Positions 57,037 through 64,000 of a DNA stretch of 64,000 bases are shown in pieces. The notes under the pieces were generated by a model, which was not told the DNA's origin, ran no database searches, and worked only from the letters and a program-made list of their open reading frames with translations. Every line of letters starts with the position of its first letter. The first letter of the stretch is position 1. The stretch comes from Nitrincola alkalilacustris (GTDB lineage Bacteria; Pseudomonadota; Gammaproteobacteria; Pseudomonadales; Balneatricaceae): contig NZ_WBOM01000008.1 in NCBI RefSeq assembly GCF_008973755.1, positions 1-64,000 on the forward strand. The letters run 5' to 3'. A program made the translations under genes and the position numbers.

Positions 57037-57088
57037 TCTCCTGAGTCGCTCTTCTAAATCGCTCTTCTAAATCACTCTTCTAAATCAC
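57037..57088 (-). repeat. 13-bp tandem repeat in the cysQ leader
   Basis: Four units on the cysQ strand: GTGATTTAGAAGA twice, GCGATTTAGAAGA, then GCGACTCAGGAGA, which contains the working Shine-Dalgarno AGGAGA just before the ATG. Three upstream copies keep AGAAGA. This reads as duplication of the ribosome binding site by slippage. Confidence 0.88.
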
Positions 57089-57117
57089 TACAGCCGGGGG
57101 CATACTAGAGCCAGCCT

Positions 57118-57141
57118 GTTACTGAACCCGTTACTGAACCC
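57118..57141 (+). repeat. 12-bp direct repeat upstream of yrfG
   Basis: GTTACTGAACCC occurs twice in perfect tandem, 27 bp before the yrfG start and 29 bp from the cysQ leader repeat. The unit sequence is unrelated to its neighbour. Confidence 0.85.
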
Positions 57142-57168
57142 TTTATAGAACTGAAGTGTTAACTGATT

Positions 57169-57825
57169 ATGCTTGATTGGCAAGCCATAGATACCGTACT
57201 TCTGGATATGGATGGCACCCTGCTTGACCTACATTTCGACTCCCATTTCTGGCTGGAGTTTCTTCCGCTTCGTTATGCTGAGTTTCATCAGATGGATCCT
57301 GAGCAGGCCAGAGCCTGGTTGCATGAGCGCATCGTGCGTGAGCAGGGGACCCTGAACTGGTACTGCCTTGACTACTGGACACGCGAACTGCAACTGCCTG
57401 TGGCTGAGCTAAAGCGTGAGGTGGCTGACCGTATCGCATTCCGGCCCCATGTCGAGGTGTTTTTGCAGGAGCTCAAAAAGCAGAAGTTGCGCGCTGTGAT
57501 CGTTACCAATGCGCATCAGGGCAGCCTGACACTGAAGGTGGAGCTGACGCGACTGGATCAGTTGGTGGACCGCGTGATCTGCTCACATGACCTGAAGGCA
57601 GCCAAGGAGGAGCAGCTTTTCTGGCAACGTCTGCAGACATTGGAGCCTTTCGATCCGCGGCGTACCCTGCTGATTGATGATTCGCTGGCAGTGCTGCATT
57701 CGGCACGTGAGTATGGTATCCACCATCTGCTCAGCATCAGGCAGCCTGACAGCCAGGGACCCAGACGCTCCATTACTGAGTTTCCGGCAATAGACCATTT
57801 TGATGAAGTGATGCCAATCCGATGA
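57169..57825 (+). CDS. yrfG: GMP/IMP nucleotidase (HAD family, YrfG)
   Basis: 218 residues of the HAD superfamily. Motif I LLDMDGTLLDLHFD near 11-24, motif II VIVTNAHQG, the Lys of SHDLKAAKEE, and motif IV TLLIDDSL are present. YrfG dephosphorylates purine nucleotides. It overlaps hslR by 4 bp (ATGA), the same yrfG-hslR-hslO neighbourhood as in E. coli. Confidence 0.92.
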   Translation: MLDWQAIDTVLLDMDGTLLDLHFDSHFWLEFLPLRYAEFHQMDPEQARAWLHERIVREQGTLNWYCLDYWTRELQLPVAELKREVADRIAFRPHVEVFLQELKKQKLRAVIVTNAHQGSLTLKVELTRLDQLVDRVICSHDLKAAKEEQLFWQRLQTLEPFDPRRTLLIDDSLAVLHSAREYGIHHLLSIRQPDSQGPRRSITEFPAIDHFDEVMPIR

Positions 57826-58214
57826 ACCAAGTTGAACAAGATGAGCGAATCCGTCTGGATAAATGGCTCTGGGCCGCACGCTTTTACAAGACCCGCGCCA
57901 TTGCCAAGCAGATGATTGAAGGGGGTAAGGTCCACTATGACGGCCAACGCAGCAAATGCAGCAAGGCCGTTGAGCTAGGGGCGCATATCCAGATCCGTCA
58001 GGGTAATGAGGAAAAAACCGTGATCGTGCTGGCGCTGTCGGGCCAACGACGCGGAGCGGCTGAGGCGCAACTGCTGTATCGGGAAACAGAGGACAGTCAG
58101 ACTCAGCGTGCGGAGAAGGCCTCGCAGCGCAAGATGCACGGCTCCGCCCCTGATGCGAAGCCTGACAAGAAAAGCCGGCGCGAGTTGCTGCGCGTCAAGG
58201 GGAGCTGGGATTAG
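57822..58214 (+). CDS. hslR: Ribosome-associated heat shock protein Hsp15
   Basis: 130 residues with an N-terminal S4 RNA-binding domain (IRLDKWLWAARFYKTRAIAKQMIEGGKVHYDGQRSKCSKAVELG). A basic C-terminal tail rich in Lys and Arg follows. It binds stalled 50S subunits carrying nascent chains. Its 3' end overlaps the convergent PAP2 gene by 20 bp. Confidence 0.94.
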   Translation: MNQVEQDERIRLDKWLWAARFYKTRAIAKQMIEGGKVHYDGQRSKCSKAVELGAHIQIRQGNEEKTVIVLALSGQRRGAAEAQLLYRETEDSQTQRAEKASQRKMHGSAPDAKPDKKSRRELLRVKGSWD

Positions 58215-59028
58215 CCTCAGCTTTCTGTTGACGTCTTGCGTGGCTGGCGGCGAAAAAGGGCAGGCGCCCCAGTAGCGGAATCCAGCTGAACAGATCAAAC
58301 AGAGGTAAAAAGGCTTTTTCCAACTTGTGAGTTAGCCACAGGGTTATCGGGGTGTAGCAGGCCCAGGCCAGCACCGGCAGCGCGACCACCAGCCCGCCGA
58401 CTGCAACATCACTGAACCAGTGCGCACCACCGACCATGCGTGGCAGGATCGCTAGCACTGTCAGCACACCGGCCAGTAGCGTGCCTAAAGAGCGGCGATT
58501 CCATAACAGGAAGCCGAACCACAGCAGCATCACGGTAGCATGATCCCCCGGGAAGCTCCGCCCTGCAGAGTCCTTGGCGTTGATATGTGGGAAAAGCTCA
58601 GTCAGCATAATGGAGGGTGTCAGCTCGCGCGAGGGGCTTGGGCCGGTCAGATCCATCACCTTTGCCAACTCATAAAAGCCGTAGCGAAAGGGCAGCAGCA
58701 ACAGCATCAGTGCGAGAAAGCCCACCAGCGCTTGCTGTAACTGCAGGCGATGAAAGCACAGGCGCGGAAAAACCAGAAACAGCAGCATGATCACCGCCAG
58801 AACAAGATCCTTTTCCCGCGTATTTGCCCAGGCCCAGAAAAGCGCCCAGTCGCCGCCGTCTGCCAGAGTACCATTCAGGGCAAAAAACACCTGTCGATCC
58901 AGTACTCGCCAGAGTTCGAATCCTGCCGGCAGGATAAAACTCAGGAACAGCAGCAGTGCAACCAGATGCAGGGTGATCAGCGGCAGAAACTGCCACGTAT
59001 CAGAAAAAACAGGGCGGGTCCGTGTCAT
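58195..59028 (-). CDS. PAP2-superfamily membrane phosphatase
   Basis: 277 residues with about six membrane helices. Phosphatase motifs are GPSPSRELTPSI, RSFPGDHATVMLLWFG (catalytic His) and GAHWFSDVAVGGLVVALP (second His). It probably acts on a lipid phosphate or pyrophosphate at the inner membrane; the exact substrate (lipid A, PGP or undecaprenyl-PP) is open. It is divergent from hslO and convergent with hslR. Confidence 0.85.
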   Translation of the reverse strand: MTRTRPVFSDTWQFLPLITLHLVALLLFLSFILPAGFELWRVLDRQVFFALNGTLADGGDWALFWAWANTREKDLVLAVIMLLFLVFPRLCFHRLQLQQALVGFLALMLLLLPFRYGFYELAKVMDLTGPSPSRELTPSIMLTELFPHINAKDSAGRSFPGDHATVMLLWFGFLLWNRRSLGTLLAGVLTVLAILPRMVGGAHWFSDVAVGGLVVALPVLAWACYTPITLWLTHKLEKAFLPLFDLFSWIPLLGRLPFFAASHARRQQKAEANPSSP

Positions 59029-59207
59029 GGCTACTCACAGGATCAAATATGTTAAAATCGAACCCTTATGGTAGCAGTGCGATCGGGCCCGCTCCATAAT
59101 CGTTTCTTGATAATTTGAATTAATTGCCTGTCTGGCAAACAGAAGGTTGTGTGCCGAGATGCACGCTCAGTCTGTCAGAGGTCAATGGCATATATTGGAA
59201 AACCAGG

Positions 59208-60083
59208 ATGAGTACAGCTGATACAATTCAACGCTTTCTGTTTGATGACCTGGATGTGCGGGGTGTGGTGGCCGGGTTGGAGCAGAGCTATCAGGAAGTG
59301 CTGAGCCGAAATGCCTATCCTGCTGCCGTACAGAATCTGCTGGGTGAAATGCTGGCAGCAGTCAGTCTGCTCAGCTCCACGCTAAAGTTTGAAGGGCGTC
59401 TGCTGCTTCAGGCACAGGGTGACGGGAGTGTGCGTCTGCTGATGGCCGAGTGTAACCATCAGAATGAGCTGCGTGCCATCGCCAGACTCAACGATGAGTT
59501 ACCGGAAGACACTTCTCTGGCCAGCCTGCTGGGTAAAGGGCATCTGGCGCTGACCATAGAGCCTGCCAATGGGCAGCGCTACCAGGGTATGGTTCCGCTT
59601 GAGGGGGGAAGCCTGGCCTCCTGTCTGCAGGACTATTTCATGCAGTCTGAACAACTGTCTACTCATATCCAGTTGGCAGCGGATGGTCAACATGCAGCAG
59701 GACTCATGTTGCAGATATTGCCGGGTGTCGAAGAGGTGAAGGAGGATTGGCACAGAGTTGAAATGCTGGCACAGACCCTGACACCGGAAGAGCTGTTGTC
59801 CTTGAACAATGAGGAGCTGCTGTATCGGTTATATCATCAGGAGACCTGTCGTCTGTTTGAAGCTAAAGCCATACGTTTCCATTGCGACTGCAGTCGTGAG
59901 CGTTGTGCTCAGGCGCTCAAGTTCATGACCGAACAGGAGTTGAATGAGATGCTGCTGGAGCAGGGTGGGCTGATAGAGGTGGACTGCCAGTTCTGTAATG
60001 AGCGCTACGGATTCGACACTACAGACATCACCGCGCTCTATGCTGAGGGTGGTCACCTGGGTAATCAGGAGCAGTTGCATTGA
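59208..60083 (+). CDS. hslO: Redox-regulated chaperone Hsp33
   Basis: 291 residues. The zinc/redox switch is intact as C226-x-C228 and C260-x2-C263 (FHCDCSRERC, CQFCNERYGF). The N-terminal substrate domain (FLFDDLDVRGVVAGL) is typical. It is activated when oxidative stress forms disulfides. The ATG at 59208 follows CCAGG and gives the family N-terminus. Confidence 0.96.
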   Translation: MSTADTIQRFLFDDLDVRGVVAGLEQSYQEVLSRNAYPAAVQNLLGEMLAAVSLLSSTLKFEGRLLLQAQGDGSVRLLMAECNHQNELRAIARLNDELPEDTSLASLLGKGHLALTIEPANGQRYQGMVPLEGGSLASCLQDYFMQSEQLSTHIQLAADGQHAAGLMLQILPGVEEVKEDWHRVEMLAQTLTPEELLSLNNEELLYRLYHQETCRLFEAKAIRFHCDCSRERCAQALKFMTEQELNEMLLEQGGLIEVDCQFCNERYGFDTTDITALYAEGGHLGNQEQLH

Positions 60084-60169
60084 TCCGGTAGTGATCAGAA
60101 GATCAGCACCGGCAGCGTCTGCAGACTGGAATTATACTTTAGTTGTTTCTTATATGCGTCGGTGGCTAA

Positions 60170-60204
60170 GGGATAACCCGAGTGATCCCATTGCGCTTTT
60201 TTTT
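60170..60204 (+). terminator. Terminator after hslO
   Basis: GGGAT ... ATCCC stem followed within 7 nt by eight T (60197-60204). The stem is short and the loop 10 nt, so efficiency is uncertain. Confidence 0.45.
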
Positions 60205-60240
60205 ATGTAATAATGCTCGACCCCATAATAAGATTGAACA

Positions 60241-60315
60241 ATGAGCTCTGACACCCAGACCTGGGATCAGGCAATAGAAACGGCAGAATCTGCTTTCGGT
60301 CGCGCTGATTTGTGA
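60241..60315 (+). CDS. Possible 24-residue leader peptide upstream of pckA
   Basis: ATG at 60241 opens MSSDTQTWDQAIETAESAF and ends at TGA 60313, 59 bp before pckA. It has no clear ribosome binding site and no attenuator-type codon run. The composition is protein-like. It may be a real small ORF, a relic, or chance in a 290-bp gap. Confidence 0.2.
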   Translation: MSSDTQTWDQAIETAESAFGRADL

Positions 60316-60373
60316 CCGGGGGTGATGTTTGCTCTCCAGGTAATCATTGGCTCATAGCCAAGGGAATTCTGTA

Positions 60374-61921
60374 ATGACTGAACAGACCGCTAATAACGCA
60401 CACCAGAACCTGAGCCCCGCCGAACTGGTGGAGTTCGCTGTCCGGCGAAACGAAGGTGTGCTGGCAGACAGTGGTGCCCTGGTGGTGACCACCGGTAAAC
60501 GTACCGGCCGCTCTCCGCTGGATCGCTATATTGTCAAAGAGTCATCAACGGCTGACGACATAGATTGGGGTGGTATCAATCGCCCGTTCGATACAGATAA
60601 ATTTGATGCACTCTGGGCGCGGGTTGAAGCTCATCTGGCAGACCGCGAGCACTTTGTTGCGCAGGTTCATGTGGGCGCAGATCCCAGTCACTATCTTCCT
60701 GTTGTCATGTCGACAGAGACGGCCTGGCAGAACCTGTTCGGTCTGAATCTGTTTATCCGCCCGGAAACCTATAACCCGGCTGGCAAGGGTGAGTGGCAGG
60801 TACTTAATGCTGCCGGTTTCGAATGCGTGCCCGAGCGTGATGGCACCAACAGCGATGGTTGTGTGATTCTGAACTTTGCACAGCGCAAAGTGCTGATTGC
60901 CGGTATGCGTTACGCCGGTGAGATGAAAAAAGCGATGTTTTCAGTGCAGAACTTCCTGCTGCCGGCGCATGATGTGCTGCCGATGCACTGTTCTGCCAAC
61001 GTTGGAGATGATGGTTCCACTACGCTGTTCTTCGGTTTGTCGGGCACCGGAAAAACCACCCTGTCAGCTGATCCTGATCGTTACCTGATCGGTGACGACG
61101 AGCATGGCTGGGGTGAAGGGGTTGTGTTTAACCTCGAAGGTGGCTGCTATGCCAAGACCATCAACCTGAGCCAGAAAAATGAGCCAATCATCTGGGATGC
61201 TATCCGCTTTGGCGCCATCGTTGAAAACGTCACACTGGATGAGAATCGCAAGGCTGACTACTGCAACACCTCGCTGACCGAAAACGGTCGTTGTGCTTAC
61301 CCACTGCAGCATGTCGAGAAGCGCACCGAGACCAACATGGGGGCTGAGCCTGATGCGATTGTATTCCTCACTTGCGACCTGACCGGTGTTCTGCCTCCCG
61401 TATCGGTGATGACCAAGGAAGCGGCAGCCTATCACTTCCTGTCCGGTTACACGGCGCTGGTGGGTTCGACAGAAATGGGCTCTGGCGGCGGTATCAAGTC
61501 TACCTTCTCCACCTGCTTTGGTGCGCCTTTCTTCCCGCGCCCGGCACATGTGTATGCCGACCTGCTGATGAAGCGTATTGAAGCCTTCGGCTCGCGTGTT
61601 TACCTGGTTAATACTGGCTGGACAGGCGGCTCTTACGGCACGGGAACGCGTTTCAGCATACCAACAACACGTGGCATCATCAGTGCGATTCAGAGCGGTG
61701 CGCTGAAGGATTGCGAGACGGTGGCATTGCCCGGTATCAATCTCTCAGTTCCCGTCAGTGTACCTGGTGTTGATGCCAGCCTGCTCAATCCACGTGAGAC
61801 CTGGCAGGACAAGGCTGCTTATGATGCCGCAGCGGCTGAGTTGATCGGTAAATTTGTCGAAAACTTCAAGAAGTTCGATGGTGTCTCTGCAGCTATCATC
61901 GCTGCAGGTCCTCAGCTTTAA
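60374..61921 (+). CDS. pckA: Phosphoenolpyruvate carboxykinase (ATP)
   Basis: 515 residues. P-loop GLSGTGKT at 221-228, followed by the kinase-2 region [10 protein letters not shown] with the metal Asp residues. [10 protein letters not shown] and FINTGWTGG-like [15 protein letters not shown] are typical of the ATP class. It makes phosphoenolpyruvate from oxaloacetate, which a cell living on C4 acids needs. The ATG at 60374 follows AAGGGAAT. A strong terminator follows. Confidence 0.97.
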   Translation: MTEQTANNAHQNLSPAELVEFAVRRNEGVLADSGALVVTTGKRTGRSPLDRYIVKESSTADDIDWGGINRPFDTDKFDALWARVEAHLADREHFVAQVHVGADPSHYLPVVMSTETAWQNLFGLNLFIRPETYNPAGKGEWQVLNAAGFECVPERDGTNSDGCVILNFAQRKVLIAGMRYAGEMKKAMFSVQNFLLPAHDVLPMHCSANVGDDGSTTLFFGLSGTGKTTLSADPDRYLIGDDEHGWGEGVVFNLEGGCYAKTINLSQKNEPIIWDAIRFGAIVENVTLDENRKADYCNTSLTENGRCAYPLQHVEKRTETNMGAEPDAIVFLTCDLTGVLPPVSVMTKEAAAYHFLSGYTALVGSTEMGSGGGIKSTFSTCFGAPFFPRPAHVYADLLMKRIEAFGSRVYLVNTGWTGGSYGTGTRFSIPTTRGIISAIQSGALKDCETVALPGINLSVPVSVPGVDASLLNPRETWQDKAAYDAAAAELIGKFVENFKKFDGVSAAIIAAGPQL

Positions 61922-61929
61922 GTCACAGG

Positions 61930-61965
61930 CAGAGGCGGCCAGATTGCTGGCCGCCTCTGTATCTC
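61930..61965 (+). terminator. Terminator after pckA
   Basis: A 13-bp perfect stem (CAGAGGCGGCCAG / CTGGCCGCCTCTG) with loop ATTG begins 8 bp after the stop. The following bases (TATCTCTTCCTTCC) are pyrimidine-rich. The next ~245 bases to the chemoreceptor gene hold only its presumed promoter. Confidence 0.75.
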
Positions 61966-62212
61966 TTCCTTCCCTGGTTGTCGGATAACCACCCCGATAG
62001 TTCTTTCAATGGGTGGATTTCCGCACATTTATGTTGCTCCGGCGCCTCTCCCTGATACTGAAAAAAGCTCATCTGACTGATTTCAAATAAGTTATTATTT
62101 TGTGGCATCTCCCTTGCTGTTAATGAACTAAAATTCAGTGTAAGGACAGCAATCTGCAGCTTGCTGTCACTCTGTATTGGCACTGAACCGGTTGATGAAG
62201 TGGGAGAGCAGG

Positions 62213-64000
62213 GTGAATAATAATAAGAGCAACGTCAGGTCGCTGGGTGTACTGGGTAAATCCCTGGTCGCACCGGCTTTTCTATTGGTGGTCATCATAC
62301 TGGTGGGTACCATTGCAGTGCTGAATCTGGGCAGTGTCAGCCAGACAACTACTGTCATTACCGGCAATATGGTTCCCAACACCGGTCGCGCGACCGAAAT
62401 CATGCGCTCCATCTATGACGAGCGGCTGGCGATGTTCAACTTCAGAATAAGTGGCTCTGTGGAAGATGCCGCAGCCTTCACCAGCTATCGCAATCAGAGC
62501 CAGGGCTTGATACAGGATGCTGGTGAGCATTTCAATGATGAGCAGCGACAGCAGATGATCAATGCGCTGGCATCCCGGCATGGTGCTTTTGGGCGCCGCT
62601 TCAGCGAAGAGTTGGTACCTCTTCATACAGAAATCAACGAGATCAGAGAGCGCTTGCTGAATGATCTTGGTCCGGCGGCGCGACGTGAAATTGAACGTCT
62701 GGTTGAAACTGCGTTGGTCAGTGGACGTTTGACCGAAGTGCGTGTTGCTGTTGCGGCACAGGGACAGGTGCTGAATGCCAGTACGCAGGTCGGTCTTTTC
62801 TCTGTCACCATGGATAACGCGGCTCGCCGTGAAGCGGGATTTCTGATTGATGATGCGCGCTTCACGATCAGTGATTTTGAAGAGATCGCCGGACTGGAGA
62901 CTCAGGTGATTATTGCGGACCTGGCCCGAACCTGGGAAAGCTATGAGCAGGCATTCACTCAACTGACGGAGCTGACAGATCGTTATCAGCAGATTCTTGC
63001 AGAGCACATCCTGCCGGAGGGGCCTGAACTGACAGATGCAGCACATGCTCTTCAGCTGCATGTTTTCAGCAGCCTGGAGCAGGTCGGTGATGAGACTCAG
63101 CAGCAGATCAGCACAGCCAGTCTGATCATGATCACGCTGGTGGTCGCAGCTGCTCTACTGGGAGCAGCCATCGCTTACTTGATTACCCGCAGTGTGGTCA
63201 GGCCGATGCTGTCCGCCAGTCATGTGATCGAGGATATGGTTCAGGATCTGCGAGACAGGCAGTGCAATCTGGGTAAAAGATTGCCAGTCACAACACGTGA
63301 TGAGGTGGGTGTACTGGCGGGTAATACCAATGAGTTCTTTGCGACACTACAGGAGGTGATTGAGCAGTTCCGCAGCAGCTCGCAGCAATTGCTCAGCGCC
63401 TCTGACAAGCTGTCTGATGTATCACAACAGACCAGTGATGGTACTCAGCGACAGAAAAATGAGACGGTAGAAGTTGCGACGGCCATGGAGGAGATGGTCA
63501 GTACGGTTACAGATATTGCGAAAAGTGCGGCCGAAGCTCAGGCGCTGGCCGAGCAGACAGATCATGATGCCGGTGAAGGCAAGCAGATGGTTACTCTGAT
63601 GATCGACAGTATCCGTGATCTGGCAGGTCAGTTGCAGGAGATGGCGCAAGGCATCACGGAGCTTGGGCAGCATACGGCATCCATTGGTCAGGTGCTTGAT
63701 GTGATCAAGGGAATCTCGGATCAGACCAACCTCCTTGCTCTGAACGCGGCAATAGAAGCCGCACGTGCCGGTGAAAGTGGACGCGGTTTTGCTGTGGTGG
63801 CCGATGAGGTTCGTACACTGGCACAGCGCACACTGGATTCCACCGTGCAGGTGCAGTCCTTTGTGGATAATGTGCAAAGGGGAACCGAGCGGGTCGTACA
63901 GAAGATGCAGGATTGCCAGAAATCGAGTGAGATGACGGTGGAAAAGGCAGGTTCAGCCAATGAGTTGCTGAACACCATCACTACCCGAGTGTTGGCGATC
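62213..64000 (+). CDS. Methyl-accepting chemotaxis protein, HBM-type sensor (partial)
   Basis: Open from GTG 62213 to the window edge (596 codons, no stop). TM1 lies near 17-40 ([20 protein letters not shown]) and TM2 near 305-325 ([21 protein letters not shown]). The ~260-residue all-helical periplasmic part between them resembles the helical bimodular domain of McpS-type receptors. HAMP and the signalling hairpin follow ([40 protein letters not shown]). GGGAG lies 6 nt before the GTG. McpS-type receptors sense TCA-cycle acids; the pckA neighbour fits but does not prove this. Confidence 0.88.
   Translation, partial: MNNNKSNVRSLGVLGKSLVAPAFLLVVIILVGTIAVLNLGSVSQTTTVITGNMVPNTGRATEIMRSIYDERLAMFNFRISGSVEDAAAFTSYRNQSQGLIQDAGEHFNDEQRQQMINALASRHGAFGRRFSEELVPLHTEINEIRERLLNDLGPAARREIERLVETALVSGRLTEVRVAVAAQGQVLNASTQVGLFSVTMDNAARREAGFLIDDARFTISDFEEIAGLETQVIIADLARTWESYEQAFTQLTELTDRYQQILAEHILPEGPELTDAAHALQLHVFSSLEQVGDETQQQISTASLIMITLVVAAALLGAAIAYLITRSVVRPMLSASHVIEDMVQDLRDRQCNLGKRLPVTTRDEVGVLAGNTNEFFATLQEVIEQFRSSSQQLLSASDKLSDVSQQTSDGTQRQKNETVEVATAMEEMVSTVTDIAKSAAEAQALAEQTDHDAGEGKQMVTLMIDSIRDLAGQLQEMAQGITELGQHTASIGQVLDVIKGISDQTNLLALNAAIEAARAGESGRGFAVVADEVRTLAQRTLDSTVQVQSFVDNVQRGTERVVQKMQDCQKSSEMTVEKAGSANELLNTITTRVLAI

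Noticed and set aside
57037-57088. CRISPR-like array
   Set aside because: The 13-bp units are directly adjacent with no spacers and no cas genes are present, so it is a simple tandem repeat.
62282-63061. 259-codon open frame antisense to the last chemoreceptor
   Set aside because: The plus-strand receptor frame is unbroken and matches a known architecture.

Overview
The window is about 64 kb of a gammaproteobacterial chromosome. Gene content points to a marine Oceanospirillales/Pseudomonadales-type bacterium: Crc, Rsd/AlgQ, a PiuABC-like iron locus, DctBD, TRAP transport and several chemoreceptors. The species cannot be named from the sequence alone. Most of it is dense housekeeping sequence. 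There is no prophage, insertion sequence or CRISPR array that I can see.

Layout. 1-402: the end of an rRNA operon (23S 3' end, 5S, terminator). 608-3742: gcvH and sdaA diverge from gcvT (serine/glycine catabolism, without gcvP). 3790-6051: an orphan GAF-GspE/PilB ATPase. 6185-9692: tRNA-Phe, pyrE, crc, rph, yicC. 9741-11157: a small gene graveyard with a decayed hipA-like gene and a sensor-like gene broken by an in-frame stop. 11183-17353: a parvulin, then an iron-acquisition locus with Fur-box-like sites (flavoreductase, PepSY-type membrane protein, TonB receptor, PiuC dioxygenase). 17376-23105: an FMN-dependent hydroxy-acid dehydrogenase, an OsmC protein, a DUF3422 protein and a NitT/TauT-type ABC importer. 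23415-27987: gmk-rpoZ-spoT, then an HDOD protein. 27991-34996: ABC-F ATPase, TIGR02444 protein, FKBP isomerase, rsd with a WD40 lipoprotein, a FliL-like protein and gshA. 35086-37368: tex. 37595-47176: a carboxylate-sensing and uptake cluster. 47402-62000: a membrane protein, ilvA, rpiA, a YbbAP-type ABC system, tesA, a lipoprotein, a TrmB-like methyltransferase, sodB, cysQ, yrfG, hslR, a PAP2 phosphatase, hslO and pckA. 62213-64000: a second chemoreceptor, cut by the window edge.

The most coherent system is at 37.6-47.2 kb. A DctB/DctD two-component pair is followed by a chemoreceptor whose periplasmic domain carries a CxxCH haem-c motif. Divergent from the receptor is a TRAP operon (fused 4TM/12TM permease, UspA, TAXI binding protein). 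In front of the TRAP operon lie a strong sigma-54 -24/-12 promoter and, 92 bp further upstream, a perfect 10-bp inverted repeat that could be the DctD enhancer. The cluster may therefore couple dicarboxylate-type sensing, uptake and redox taxis.

A second pattern is several short tandem duplications (10-15 bp units, unrelated sequences) placed at gene ends or leaders. They reiterate stop codons after gcvT and the fliL-like gene, and a Shine-Dalgarno-like element before cysQ.
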